This document shows, in pieces, positions 43,414 to 57,115 of a DNA stretch of 64,000 nt. Origin of the DNA: Geodermatophilus tzadiensis (lineage in GTDB: Bacteria > Actinomycetota > Actinomycetes > Mycobacteriales > Geodermatophilaceae); NCBI RefSeq assembly GCF_003002915.1, contig NZ_PVTG01000003.1, positions 1 to 64,000 on the forward strand, written 5' to 3'. Every line of letters starts with the position of its first letter. The stretch's first letter is position 1. Below the pieces are notes generated by a model. It did not search any database. It saw only the letters and a list, made by a program, of their open reading frames with translations, and was not told where the DNA came from. A program made the translations under genes and the position numbers.

Positions 43414-43596
43414 GCCATCCCCCTGTCGACCGGCCGGTGGTCCCGGCACGCGGCGGCAGGGTCGGCAGCACGCGACCGCGCCTGTACCGGAACCCCGGGC
43501 GCTGCGGCGGGCGGGACGGGTGGGACGAAGCGGCACGGCGGCGAGACCTCCGGCGGGCCCCCGGAGGCGGTCCGGCCCGTCCTGCGGGGGACAGGC

Positions 43597-43627
43597 GGTG
43601 ACCGCGGTCACCCGGCTGGTGCAGGAT
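43597..43627 (+). promoter_or_regulatory. CRP/GlxR-type palindrome overlapping the pfk promoter
   Basis: GGTGACCGCGGTCACC (43597-43612) is a perfect 16-base palindrome with the core GTGA-N6-TCAC. It overlaps a possible -35 (GTGACC); a -10-like CAGGAT follows at 43622-43627, 18 bases later. The 251-base region 43414-43664 also separates the divergent chemoreceptor gene. Confidence 0.55.
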
Positions 43628-43664
43628 CGGTCCTGACCTGCGGTTCGTCCTCACAGGAGGCGTG

Positions 43665-47099
<3,435 letters not shown>

Positions 47100-47108
47100 G
47101 GTCGCGCC

Positions 47109-47183
47109 GGCGCGGCGACGGTGTGCGCCGATGCGCGGTTCCTGCGGTCAGGACCACGCATCCGCGCACACCGTCGCCGCGCC
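47109..47183. terminator. Very long hairpin between convergent genes
   Basis: Twenty perfectly paired bases (47109-47128 with 47164-47183, beginning GGCGCGGCGACGGTGTGCGC) continue after one mismatch into GATGCG/CGCATC. After a further mismatch they continue into GG-TCCTG/CAGGA-CC with one bulged T, around a CGGT loop. The 75-base element almost fills the gap between two stop codons and should terminate transcription from both sides. The stem is far longer than a terminator needs. Confidence 0.75.
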
Positions 47184-47185
47184 CG

Positions 47186-48340
47186 TCAGTAGGAGCTGAA
47201 CAGCAGCCGGTCCGGCGTGCCGGTGGGCTCGCCGGTGATCTTGCCCGGGGTCGCGCCGCCGATGACGGCCGAGGCGACGGTCGCGGGGGTGGCCTTCGGC
47301 GCGCCCTGCAGGTACAGCGCGGCGACACCGGCCACGTGCGGGGTGGCCATCGAGGTCCCGCTGATGGTGTTGGTCGCCGTGTCGTTCGTGTGCCAGGCGC
47401 TGGTGATGCCGACGCCCGGCGCGTACAGGTCCACGCAGGTGCCGTGGTTGGTGAAGGGGGCCGAGGCGTCAGCCGAATCACTGGCGGCCACGGTGAGCGC
47501 CGCCGGCACGTTCGCCGGGGAGGTGGTGCACGCGTTCGCGCTGTCGTTGCCGGCGGCGACGGCGTAGGTGACGCCGTCGGCGATCGAGGCCGTGACCGCC
47601 TTGTCGATGGCCCTGCTCAGACCGCCGCCGAGGCTCATGTTCGCCACCGCCGGGTCGCCGGCGGCGTGGTCGCGGGTGACCCAGTCGATGCCGGCCACCA
47701 CGCCCGAGGTCGTCCCGCTGCCGGTGCAGCCCAGCACCCGGACCGGCACCAGCGTGACGTCCTTCGCCACCCCGTAGGTGGTGCCGCCGATGGTGCCGGC
47801 GACGTGGGTGCCGTGGCCGTTGCAGTCCTCGGTGGTGTTCCGCCCGCTGACCGCGTTGTAGCCCGGCCGGACGCTGCCGGCGACCTCGCCGTGGGTCGAG
47901 CGGATGCCGGTGTCGATGACGTAGGCGGTCACCCCGGCGCCGGTGCGGTTGGAGGTGTACGTGTGGTTGAGCGGCAGGTTCTGCTGATCGATGCGGTCGA
48001 GGCCCCAGGTGGCGTCGTCCTGCGTGGCGTCCACGCGGACCACCTGGTCGCGCTCGACGGCGACGACGCCGGGCTGGGCGGCCAGCCGGCTCGCGGCGGC
48101 CTCCGACAGCGTGACGGCGTAGCCGCGCAGCGCCGCGGTGTAGACGTGGTCGATCGACCCGCCGAGTCCGCGAGCCCGCTCCGCCGCCTGCTGGGGAAGG
48201 GTGGCACGGTCGACGGTGACGACGTACGTGGCGCGCGGTCCGTCGGCCGGCGCGGCCGCGGCGGGGCCGGCGGTGACGCCGAGGCCGGTGGACGCGAGGG
48301 CGGCGACCGCGCCGGCGACCAGCGTGCGACGAGTGGGCAA
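47186..48340 (-). CDS. Secreted subtilisin-like serine protease (S8, proteinase K-like)
   Basis: The 384-residue preproenzyme has a Tat-like or Sec signal (MPTRRTLVAGAVAALASTGL ending AGPAAAAP). An inhibitor-I9 propeptide (about 38-100: ATYVVTVDRATLPQQAAERA to ALRGYAVTLSEA) precedes the catalytic domain. The triad is visible: Asp in VTAYVIDTGIRSTHGEV, His in CNGHGTHVAGTIGG and Ser in ISGTSMATPHVAGVAALYL. The oxyanion Asn lies in YAVAAGNDSANAC. The start is TTG 48340 with AGGAG at good spacing; no ATG or GTG fits better. Probably a nutritional exoprotease. Confidence 0.93.
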   Translation of the reverse strand: MPTRRTLVAGAVAALASTGLGVTAGPAAAAPADGPRATYVVTVDRATLPQQAAERARGLGGSIDHVYTAALRGYAVTLSEAAASRLAAQPGVVAVERDQVVRVDATQDDATWGLDRIDQQNLPLNHTYTSNRTGAGVTAYVIDTGIRSTHGEVAGSVRPGYNAVSGRNTTEDCNGHGTHVAGTIGGTTYGVAKDVTLVPVRVLGCTGSGTTSGVVAGIDWVTRDHAAGDPAVANMSLGGGLSRAIDKAVTASIADGVTYAVAAGNDSANACTTSPANVPAALTVAASDSADASAPFTNHGTCVDLYAPGVGITSAWHTNDTATNTISGTSMATPHVAGVAALYLQGAPKATPATVASAVIGGATPGKITGEPTGTPDRLLFSSY

Positions 48341-48475
48341 GGAGGCTCCTCGGTTCGGCTCCCGCGGCCGAGCGGTCGCGGGCGGATGCGACCCAACGCG
48401 GTGCCGTAGTTCACTGCAAGTCAGGAGGCGTGTGCCCAGCGTGACCGGCGTGTCGCCGTCCGCCGACCGGGTGGG

Positions 48476-49356
48476 TCAGGCGGCCGAGGAGACCCGGTCG
48501 GCGGGACGGCCGTCGCGCAGCGCCCGGAGCAGGGCGATGTCACGGGCGTGGCCGCGGTCGGCGCTGGGCGTCTCGACGACGACCGGCACCCCGGCCACCG
48601 ACGGGTGCGCCAGCAGCTCGGCGAAGGCCGCCACGCCGATCGAGCCCGCGCCGATGGTGGTGTGCCGGTCCCGCTTCGAGCCGCGCTCGTCGAGGGAGTC
48701 GTTGGCGTGCACCAGCCCGAGCCGCCCGGGGCCGACGGCCGCCTCCAACGCGTCCAGCGTCGCCGTCGTCCCGCCCGGGGTGGCCAGGTCGTGCCCGGCG
48801 GCCCACGCGTGGCAGGTGTCCAGGCAGACGCCGACCTTGGGGTGCATGTCCAGGGCGGCGAGGTAGGGGCCGAGGTCCTCCACGGTGGCCGCCAGCGACC
48901 GGCCGCCGCCGGCCGTCGGCTCGACCAGCAGCCGCGGGCCGTCGTCGGGCAGCGCGTCGAGGACCGGCAGCAGCCGCTCCCGCAGCTGGCGCAGCGCGGC
49001 CTCGTAGCGGTCCTCGTCGACGGCCGACCCCGCGTGCACGACGACGCCGCGCACGCCGAGCTGCACGCCGCGGGCGAGGTCGGCGGCGATCGTCTCCACG
49101 GAGCGGTCGACGGTGGCCGGCGTGGGGGAGCCGACGTTGACCAGGAACGGCGTGTGCACGAACGACGGGACGCCGCGCTCGGCCAGGCCCTCGACGAACG
49201 CGGCGTCCTGCGCGGGGTCGCCGGCGCTGCGCCTCCAGCCGCGCGGGTTGCCGACGAAGACCTGCACCGCCTCGGCACCGACGTCGTCGGTGGAGCGCAG
49301 CCCGCCGGTGGCCAGGCCGCCGGCCACCTGGACGTGCGCCCCGATGGGGCTCTTCG

Positions 49357-49360
<4 letters not shown>
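48476..49360 (-). CDS. nfo: Deoxyribonuclease IV (endonuclease IV, AP endonuclease)
   Basis: The 294-residue zinc TIM-barrel enzyme cuts DNA at abasic sites. It begins SPIGAHVQVAGGLATGGLRS, with VQVFVGNPRGWRRS and FVHTPFLVNVGSPTP. The metal-binding segments are VVVHAGSAVDEDRYEAALRQ, LLVEPTAGGG, VGVCLDTCHAWAAGHDL and LGLVHANDSLDERGSKRDRH, and the C-terminal Glu is in VVVETPS. Its GTG overlaps the PASTA-kinase stop by four bases, so repair enzyme and kinase are translationally coupled. Confidence 0.92.
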
Positions 49361-51351
<1,991 letters not shown>

Positions 51352-51358
51352 GGGCCCG

Positions 51359-51364
51359 AGTGTA
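51359..51364 (-). promoter_or_regulatory. -10 box of leaderless promoter (PASTA kinase-nfo operon)
   Basis: TACACT on the minus strand, seven bases before GTG 51351. Confidence 0.5.
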
Positions 51365-51453
51365 GGAGCGCAGGTGGCCGGTCCGGACCGCACACGCGGG
51401 GCCGGCGAGCCCCTGCCACCCTCCCGTCACACCGGTCACGGGAGGGGTCGCGC

Positions 51454-52911
51454 TCAGGACAGCTCGAGGCCCGGGTAGAGCGGGTGGGCGGCGACCAGCT
51501 CGGCGGCCGCGGCGCGGGTCTTGTCGGCCAGCCCGCCGTCGACGGTGTACTTCGCCTTCGAGGGGGACCCGTCCCGCGTCGACGTCGGCGTGGTGTTCGC
51601 CAGCACGTCGACGATCAGCTCGGCGGTGCGGTCGAACTCCGCCGCGCCGAAGCCCCGGGTGGTCAGCGCCGGGGTGCCCAGCCGGACGCCGGAGGTGTAC
51701 CAGGCGCCGTTCGGGTCGGCCGGGACCGCGTTGCGGTTGGTGACGATGCCGGCGTCCAGCAGCGCCGACTCCGCCTGCCGGCCGGTCAGCCCGTAGCCGG
51801 AGACGTCGAGCAGCACGATGTGGTTGTCGGTGCCGCCGGTGACCAGCCGGGCGCCGCGGCGGGTCAGCCCCTCGGCGAGGGACACGGCGTTGTCGACGAC
51901 GGCCTGCGCGTACGTGGCGAACTGCGGACGGCGGGCCTCGGCGAACGCGACCGCCTTGGCGGCCATCACGTGCGGCAGCGGGCCGCCGAGCACCATCGGG
52001 CAGCCGCGGTCGACGGCGTCCGCGTACTCCGGCTGCGCCAGCACGAACCCGCCGCGGGGACCGCGCAGCGACTTGTGGCTGGTGCTGGTCACCACGTGCG
52101 CGTGCGGCACCGGGTCGAAGTCGCCGGTGAAGACCTTCCCGGCGACCAGGCCGGCGAAGTGGGACATGTCCACGATGAGCGTCGCGCCGACCTCGTCGGC
52201 GATCTCGCGCATCCGCGCGAAGTCGACCTTGCGCGGGTAGGCGGAGTAGCCGGCCATCAGGATCAGCGGGCGGAACTCGCGGGCGCGGGCGGCGACGACG
52301 TCGTAGTCGAGCAGCCCGGTCTCCGGGGCGGTGCCGTAGGAGGACTGGGCGAACATCTTGCCACTGATGTTGGGGCGGAAGCCGTGGGTGAGGTGGCCGC
52401 CGGCGTCCAGGCTCATGCCGAGCATCCGCTGGTCGCCGAGGGCGTGCCGCAGGGAGGCCCAGTCCTCGTCGGTGAGGTCGTTGACGTGCCGGGCCCCGGC
52501 CGCCTGCAGCGCGGGCGCCTCGACCCGCTGCGCGAGCACGGCCCAGAAGGCGACCAGGTTCGCGTCGATGCCCGAGTGCGGCTGGACGTAGGCGTACGGG
52601 GCGCCGAACAGCTCGCGGGCGTGCTCGGCGGCGAGGGCCTCGACGGTGTCGACGTTCTGGCAGCCGGCGTAGAAGCGGTGCCCGACGGTGCCCTCGGCGT
52701 ACTTGTCGCTGAACCAGTTGCCCATGGTCAGCAGGACGGCGGGGCTGGCGTAGTTCTCGCTGGCGATCAGCTTGAGCGAGTCGCGCTGGTCGGCGAGCTC
52801 GGCGCCGATCGCCTCGGCGACGCGGGGCTCGACCTCGGCGATGACCTGCAGCGCGCTGCGGTAGGCGGCCGAGGCGGTGGCGGCGTCGAAGGAGGGGGTC
52901 ACGTCGGTCAT
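51454..52911 (-). CDS. glyA: Serine hydroxymethyltransferase
   Basis: The 485-residue PLP enzyme interconverts serine plus tetrahydrofolate with glycine plus methylene-tetrahydrofolate. It has [44 protein letters not shown] and [17 protein letters not shown]. The PLP lysine lies in [20 protein letters not shown], read here as [18 protein letters not shown]-terminal folate-binding region follows. It is longer than the usual 415-430 residues because of an insertion of about 60 residues (around [20 protein letters not shown]), as in a subset of actinobacterial SHMTs. AGGAG precedes the ATG. A ZTP riboswitch lies in the leader. Confidence 0.94.
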   Translation of the reverse strand: MTDVTPSFDAATASAAYRSALQVIAEVEPRVAEAIGAELADQRDSLKLIASENYASPAVLLTMGNWFSDKYAEGTVGHRFYAGCQNVDTVEALAAEHARELFGAPYAYVQPHSGIDANLVAFWAVLAQRVEAPALQAAGARHVNDLTDEDWASLRHALGDQRMLGMSLDAGGHLTHGFRPNISGKMFAQSSYGTAPETGLLDYDVVAARAREFRPLILMAGYSAYPRKVDFARMREIADEVGATLIVDMSHFAGLVAGKVFTGDFDPVPHAHVVTSTSHKSLRGPRGGFVLAQPEYADAVDRGCPMVLGGPLPHVMAAKAVAFAEARRPQFATYAQAVVDNAVSLAEGLTRRGARLVTGGTDNHIVLLDVSGYGLTGRQAESALLDAGIVTNRNAVPADPNGAWYTSGVRLGTPALTTRGFGAAEFDRTAELIVDVLANTTPTSTRDGSPSKAKYTVDGGLADKTRAAAAELVAAHPLYPGLELS

Positions 52912-52941
52912 GGGTGGGCTCCTGCGCGGTCGGTGGTCGGC

Positions 52942-53015
52942 TCTGCCCAGGCGCCCGGCGGGGGAGTACAGGCCGCTCCCCGGTGGTGCCCCACCTCGAT
53001 GCGCCAGTCACGGCC
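52942..53015 (-). ncRNA. ZTP riboswitch (pfl motif) in the glyA leader
   Basis: On the minus strand the leader reads CGTGACTGGCG, then GAGGTGGGGCACCACCGGGGA continued by GCG (quoted as GAGGTGGGGCACCACCGGG and GAGCG), and after a variable loop GCCGGGCGCCTGGGCA. These are the conserved blocks and pseudoknot partner of the ZTP/ZMP-sensing pfl RNA. The motif is known upstream of glyA and purine or folate one-carbon genes and activates them when the intermediates ZMP or ZTP accumulate. It ends about 30 bases before the start codon, just ahead of the ribosome-binding site. Confidence 0.9.
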
Positions 53016-53023
53016 CGGCCCCG

Positions 53024-53029
53024 ATCCTA
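53024..53029 (-). promoter_or_regulatory. -10 box of glyA promoter
   Basis: TAGGAT on the minus strand, about eight bases before the first riboswitch block. Transcription would start almost directly at the aptamer. Confidence 0.55.
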
Positions 53030-53061
53030 GCCCGCTCCGGCGGCGGGCCCAGGGGTCGACC

Positions 53062-53067
53062 TAGGCT
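53062..53067 (+). promoter_or_regulatory. -10 box of leaderless promoter (Rv2175c-like gene)
   Basis: TAGGCT, seven bases, then ATG at 53075. Confidence 0.5.
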
Positions 53068-53074
53068 CGGATCC

Positions 53075-53413
53075 ATGGACGTCGACAGCCTGCAGACGAT
53101 GACCCCGCAGGAGGTGGCCGCGGTCCTCGGGACCTCGCCCAACCGGGTCCGGCAGCTGCTGCGCGAGCACAAGCTGCTCGCCGTCCCGGGCAGCGGCAAC
53201 AGCCGCATCCCCGCCGACTTCCTGCAGGACGGCGCGGTCCTCAAGCACCTGCCCGGGCTGATCACCGTGCTCAAGGACGGCGGGTTCAGCGACACCGAGG
53301 TCTTCGAGTGGCTCTTCCGCGCCGACGACTCGCTGCCGGGCACGCCGGTGCAGGCGCTGCGCAGCGACCGGCACACCGAGGTCACCCGGCGCGCGCAGGC
53401 CCTCGCCTTCTAG
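53075..53413 (+). CDS. Helix-turn-helix DNA-binding protein, Rv2175c-like
   Basis: The 112-residue protein begins MDVDSLQTMTPQEVAAVLGT. The N-terminal winged HTH is SPNRVRQLLREHKLLAVPGS, followed by RIPADFLQDGAVLKHLPGLI. The C-terminal helical part is GGFSDTEVFEWLFRADDSLP and RTDRH-like ALRSDRHTEVTRRAQALAF. The pattern and locus match M. tuberculosis Rv2175c, a DNA-binding protein phosphorylated by PknL on an N-terminal Thr. Thr residues at positions 8 and 10 are possible sites here. The stop codon shares CTAG with the crtB stop. Confidence 0.88.
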   Translation: MDVDSLQTMTPQEVAAVLGTSPNRVRQLLREHKLLAVPGSGNSRIPADFLQDGAVLKHLPGLITVLKDGGFSDTEVFEWLFRADDSLPGTPVQALRSDRHTEVTRRAQALAF

Positions 53414-54333
53414 CCGCGCCGCGTCCTGAGCCGCGCCGCCTGCGCGCGGGCCAGCCGGCGCGCGAAGACGCCGAGCCGGCGGGGCTTGGACACCGTCACG
53501 CGCCGATCCAGCACCCGGTAGTCGGCGCGCTCGATCTCGGTGAGGATGCCGCCGTAGAGGGCGGTGGCCGCGCGCACGCAGTCCCGCGACTCGGGCGCGA
53601 GCATCGGCGTCCCGGGCGCGGCGTCGTCGTAGCGGCGCCGCACGATGGCGACCATCTCCTGCATCAGCGCGCGGAACCGGGCGTCGTACCGCTTGGCCTC
53701 GAGCTGCTCGCGGGTCACGCCGTGGGCGGCCATGACGTCGGCGGGCAGGTACACCCGCCCGCGGTCGACGTCCTCGGCCACGTCGCGGAGGAAGTTGGTC
53801 AGCTGGAACGCCTCGCCGAGCGCGATGGCGTGCGGCGCGGCCTCCTCCTGCGGCACGCCGCGGGCGGTGCCGAGCACGGGCAGGACCTGCAGGCCGATGA
53901 CCGACGCCGAGCCCCACATGTACCGGTCCAGCGCGGCCATGTCGGCGTAGCCGGTGACGGTGAGGTCGCTGGTCATCGCGGCGAGGAAGTCGACCAGGTG
54001 CTCGACCGGGATCCCGTACCGGCGGTAGGTGTGCACCGTGGCCAGCCGCACCGGGTCGTCGGACCAGCCCGCCTCCAGCTCGGCGAGCAGCGCCCGCGAC
54101 CAGTCGGCCAGGTCGGCCTCGGGGTCGGCGCCGGGGTGGTCGACGAGGTCGTCGGCGGTGCGCGCGGCCGCGTACAGCGCGTGGACCGCCGGACGGCGGT
54201 CGGCCGTGAGCAGCCGGGTGGCCAGGTGGTAGCTCTTGCCGTGCTCGGCGTTGACCGCGGCGCAGAACCGGTAGGCGGCATCGAGCCGCTCCTGCCGCTC
54301 GGCCTGCGTCAGCGGCCGCTCGGTGGCGGTCAC
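53410..54333 (-). CDS. crtB: Phytoene/squalene synthase (phytoene synthase)
   Basis: The 307-residue enzyme condenses two geranylgeranyl diphosphates to phytoene. It has the start segment YRFCAAVNAEHGKSYHLATR and the first aspartate-rich motif RTADDLVDHPG. Later come YMWGSASVIGLQVLPVLG and the second motif NFLRDVAEDVDRGRVYLP. C-terminal KPRRLGVFARRLARAQAAR is basic. GTG 54333 overlaps the crtI stop (GTGA). It is the last gene of crtE-crtI-crtB. Confidence 0.93.
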   Translation of the reverse strand: MTATERPLTQAERQERLDAAYRFCAAVNAEHGKSYHLATRLLTADRRPAVHALYAAARTADDLVDHPGADPEADLADWSRALLAELEAGWSDDPVRLATVHTYRRYGIPVEHLVDFLAAMTSDLTVTGYADMAALDRYMWGSASVIGLQVLPVLGTARGVPQEEAAPHAIALGEAFQLTNFLRDVAEDVDRGRVYLPADVMAAHGVTREQLEAKRYDARFRALMQEMVAIVRRRYDDAAPGTPMLAPESRDCVRAATALYGGILTEIERADYRVLDRRVTVSKPRRLGVFARRLARAQAARLRTRRG

Positions 54334-55823
54334 CGCCGCACCGGCCCGGTGATCCGCTCGGCGGCCAGCCGGCCGCTGATCACCACCATCGGGACGCCGA
54401 CGCCGGGCTGCACCGACGAGCCGGCCAGCACCACGTTCTCCGGGCCGCGGCGGGGCAGCGTCGGCGTCCGGAACGGGCCGGTCTGGCCGAAGGTGTGGGC
54501 GAGCGCGAACGGCGTGCCGGCGGCCATGCCCTGCCGCGCCCAGGTCAGCGGGGTGTCCACGTGCTCCACCTCGATCGCGTCGGAGATCCCCGTCCAGCCG
54601 CGGGCCTCGAGCACGCCGAGCACCTCCTCGCGGTAGCGGGGCAGCAGCGCGTCCCAGTCGATGCCGGGGTTGCCGCCGCTGTGCGGGTCGAGGTTGGGCG
54701 CGGGCGCCACGACGCTGAGCACCTGCCCGCCGTCGGGGGCCAGCGACCGGTCGGTCAGCGAGGGCGAGCTCACCAGCAGGCTCGGGTCGCTCATCGGCCG
54801 GCCGTCGCGGGTCAGCTCGTCGAACACCTGCTGCCACGCCGCGCCGAAGGAGATGGTGTGGTGCGCCTGGCCGGGCAGCTCGTGGCGCACGCCCAGGTGC
54901 AGGGTGACGCACGACGGCGAGTACACCGGCCGGCGGCGCCGCGCGAAGCCCGGCACCAGCCGCTCGGGGACGTCGGTGGTGACCACGACGGCGTCGGCGG
55001 CCAGCCGCTCGCCGCCCGCCAGGCACACCCCGGTCACCCGCCGCCCGCGCAGCTCGAGCTCCTCGACGGTCGCGCCGTACCGGAACACCACCCCGGCGTC
55101 GGCGGCCGCGGCGGCCATCGCACGGGGGACGGCGCCGATCCCGCCGACCGGGTGCCAGACGCCGGCGCCGATGTCGAGCTGGGCGATCACGGCGTAGGCG
55201 GCGATCGCCCGGAACGGGGAGACCCCGGCGTAGAGCGCCTGGAAGCTGAACAGCCGCCGCAGCCGGTCGTCGGTGAAGAACCGCGCCACGTGGCTCGACA
55301 GCCGCCCGAAACCGCCCCGGCGGGCCAGCGCCCACAGCTCCGGGCCGAGCAGGTCCAGCGGGGTGTCGAGGTTGCGGTCGATGAAGGTGTCCATCTGCAG
55401 CCGGTAGAGCTCGGCGAGGTCGGCGAGGTAGCGGCGCAGCGCGGCGGCCTCGGCCGGGCCGGCCAGCGCCTCGACCTCGGCGGCGAAGCGGTCGACGTCG
55501 GCGTGCACGTCGAGGGCGGAGCCGTCGGCGAACTGCGCCCGGTAGGTGGTCTGCAGGGGCACCAGCTCGAGCCGGTCCTCCAGCTTCTCGCCGACGGCGG
55601 CCAGCGTGTCGGCCACCAGCTCGGGCGCGGTGAACACCGACGGGCCGGTGTCGAGCACGTAGCCGTCGCGGGCGACGACGCCGGCCCGCCCGCCGGGGCC
55701 CTCGCCGCGCTCGACGACGGTCACCTCGCGGCCGGCACCGCGCAGCCGCAGCGCCGTCGCCAGGCCCGCGAGCCCGGCGCCGACGACGACGACGCGGTCG
55801 GTGCGTCCGGGGACGGTGCGCAC
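54330..55823 (-). CDS. crtI: Phytoene desaturase
   Basis: The 497-residue FAD enzyme introduces double bonds into phytoene. The N-terminal dinucleotide motif is VVVVGAGLAGLATALRLRGA, then ERGEGPGGRAGV and VLDTGPSVFTAPELV. The C-terminal bacterial-type phytoene dehydrogenase signature is NVVLAGSSVQPGVGVPMVVI. Length is typical of CrtI. It starts one base after the crtE stop and overlaps crtB, so the three genes form one operon for a C40 carotenoid, likely the pigment of the organism. Later-stage genes (cyclase, ketolase) are not here. Confidence 0.93.
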   Translation of the reverse strand: MRTVPGRTDRVVVVGAGLAGLATALRLRGAGREVTVVERGEGPGGRAGVVARDGYVLDTGPSVFTAPELVADTLAAVGEKLEDRLELVPLQTTYRAQFADGSALDVHADVDRFAAEVEALAGPAEAAALRRYLADLAELYRLQMDTFIDRNLDTPLDLLGPELWALARRGGFGRLSSHVARFFTDDRLRRLFSFQALYAGVSPFRAIAAYAVIAQLDIGAGVWHPVGGIGAVPRAMAAAAADAGVVFRYGATVEELELRGRRVTGVCLAGGERLAADAVVVTTDVPERLVPGFARRRRPVYSPSCVTLHLGVRHELPGQAHHTISFGAAWQQVFDELTRDGRPMSDPSLLVSSPSLTDRSLAPDGGQVLSVVAPAPNLDPHSGGNPGIDWDALLPRYREEVLGVLEARGWTGISDAIEVEHVDTPLTWARQGMAAGTPFALAHTFGQTGPFRTPTLPRRGPENVVLAGSSVQPGVGVPMVVISGRLAAERITGPVRR

Positions 55824-55824
55824 G

Positions 55825-56958
55825 TCAGGCGGTGCGCGAGGTCGCGGCGACGGCGAGCGCGTCGAGGGCGGCGCGGGCCTCGACGGCGATCGGCGCGTCA
55901 GCGATCGCGGTGCGTGCGGTGGCGGTCCGCTCGGCGATCCGCTCCTCCACCCGCGAGCGGGCGCCGGTGTCCTCGATGAGGCGGCGCAGCGCGTCGAGCT
56001 GGTCGGTCCCGCAGTCGGGGTTGCCCAGGCAGGTGCGCAGCAGCTGCCGGCCCTGCTCGTCAGCCTCCTCCTCGGCCAGCGCGATGAGCAGCGTCTGCTT
56101 GCCCTCGCGCAGGTCGTCGTCGGCGGACTTGCCGGTCACCGACGGGTCGCCGAACACGCCGAGGACGTCGTCGCGCAGCTGGAACGCCTCGCCCAGCGGC
56201 AACCCGATCGCGGTGTAGACGTCGGCCGCACGCGGGCCGGCGCCGGCGATCGCGGCACCGAGCTGCAGCGGCCGCTGCACGGTGTAGCCGGCGCTCTTGT
56301 AGCGGGCCACGGTCAGCGCCCCCTGGGCTCCGGGCAGCCCGCCGGCGGCGCGCAGCAGGTCGAGGTACTGCCCGGCGGTCACCTCGGTGCGCATCGTGTC
56401 CCACACCGATCGGGCGCGGGCGAGGGCGGCGGCGCTGATGCCCGAGCGGCGCAGCAGCTCGTCGGACCACACCAGCGCGAGGTCGCCGACGAGGATCGCC
56501 GCGCCGACGCCGAAGGTGTTCCCGTCGCCGGACAGGCCGCCGTCACCGTGCCGCGCGGCGAACCCGACGTGCGTGGCCGGGCGGCCCCGGCGGGTCACCG
56601 CGCCGTCCATGACGTCGTCGTGCACGAGGGCGCTGGCGTGCACGAACTCCAGCGCGGCGACCGCGCGGAGCACCGCGGCGTCGTCCTCGGCCGGGCCGCT
56701 GACGTCCTCGGTGACCCCGCGCCAGCCCCAGTAGGCGAAGGCCGGGCGCAGCCGCTTGCCGCCGTCGGCCAGCGCGCACACCTCGTCGACCACCGGCTCG
56801 AGCACCGGGTCCATGCCGGCCAGCGTGGTGCGCTGCTCCTCGAGGAAGCCGGTGAGCGCGGCCGCGACCGCGCCGCGGACCCGGCCCAGGTCGGCGGCCG
56901 CGAGCGGGGGCGGCAGGGGGCGGACCACGGACTCCTGCTGTGCCGCCCCGGTGATCAC
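55825..56958 (-). CDS. crtE: Polyprenyl (geranylgeranyl) diphosphate synthase
   Basis: The roughly 377-residue trans-prenyltransferase has the first aspartate-rich motif in [18 protein letters not shown] and the second in [35 protein letters not shown] lies near the start. It supplies GGPP for CrtB. The position equals M. tuberculosis idsA2 (Rv2173), next to metF, but here it has gained carotenoid genes downstream. The frame is open to 57186; GTG 56958 is chosen because GATACT lies six bases upstream and the N-terminus is then of normal length. Confidence 0.92.
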   Translation of the reverse strand: MITGAAQQESVVRPLPPPLAAADLGRVRGAVAAALTGFLEEQRTTLAGMDPVLEPVVDEVCALADGGKRLRPAFAYWGWRGVTEDVSGPAEDDAAVLRAVAALEFVHASALVHDDVMDGAVTRRGRPATHVGFAARHGDGGLSGDGNTFGVGAAILVGDLALVWSDELLRRSGISAAALARARSVWDTMRTEVTAGQYLDLLRAAGGLPGAQGALTVARYKSAGYTVQRPLQLGAAIAGAGPRAADVYTAIGLPLGEAFQLRDDVLGVFGDPSVTGKSADDDLREGKQTLLIALAEEEADEQGRQLLRTCLGNPDCGTDQLDALRRLIEDTGARSRVEERIAERTATARTAIADAPIAVEARAALDALAVAATSRTA

Positions 56959-56964
56959 CCGACC

Positions 56965-56970
56965 AGTATC
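56965..56970 (-). promoter_or_regulatory. Possible -10 box of leaderless crtE promoter
   Basis: GATACT on the minus strand, six bases before GTG 56958; weaker than the TA(C/G)NNT boxes elsewhere. Confidence 0.35.
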
Positions 56971-57101
56971 GCCCCATCGAGTCGTGCGCGTCCTGCCCGG
57001 GTTCCTGCCCACGGGACCTCCTGTCGCTGAGGGAGCACTCGCAGACACCTCTTCTCCCGGGACCGCCCGGGCGGATGCAGGGCAGCGGCGCGTTCCGCAC
57101 G

Positions 57102-57107
57102 TACCCT
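57102..57107 (+). promoter_or_regulatory. -10 box of leaderless promoter (metF)
   Basis: TACCCT, eight bases, then GTG at 57116. The 157-base divergent region with crtE shows no recognisable riboswitch. Confidence 0.5.
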
Positions 57108-57115
57108 CGGGACCC

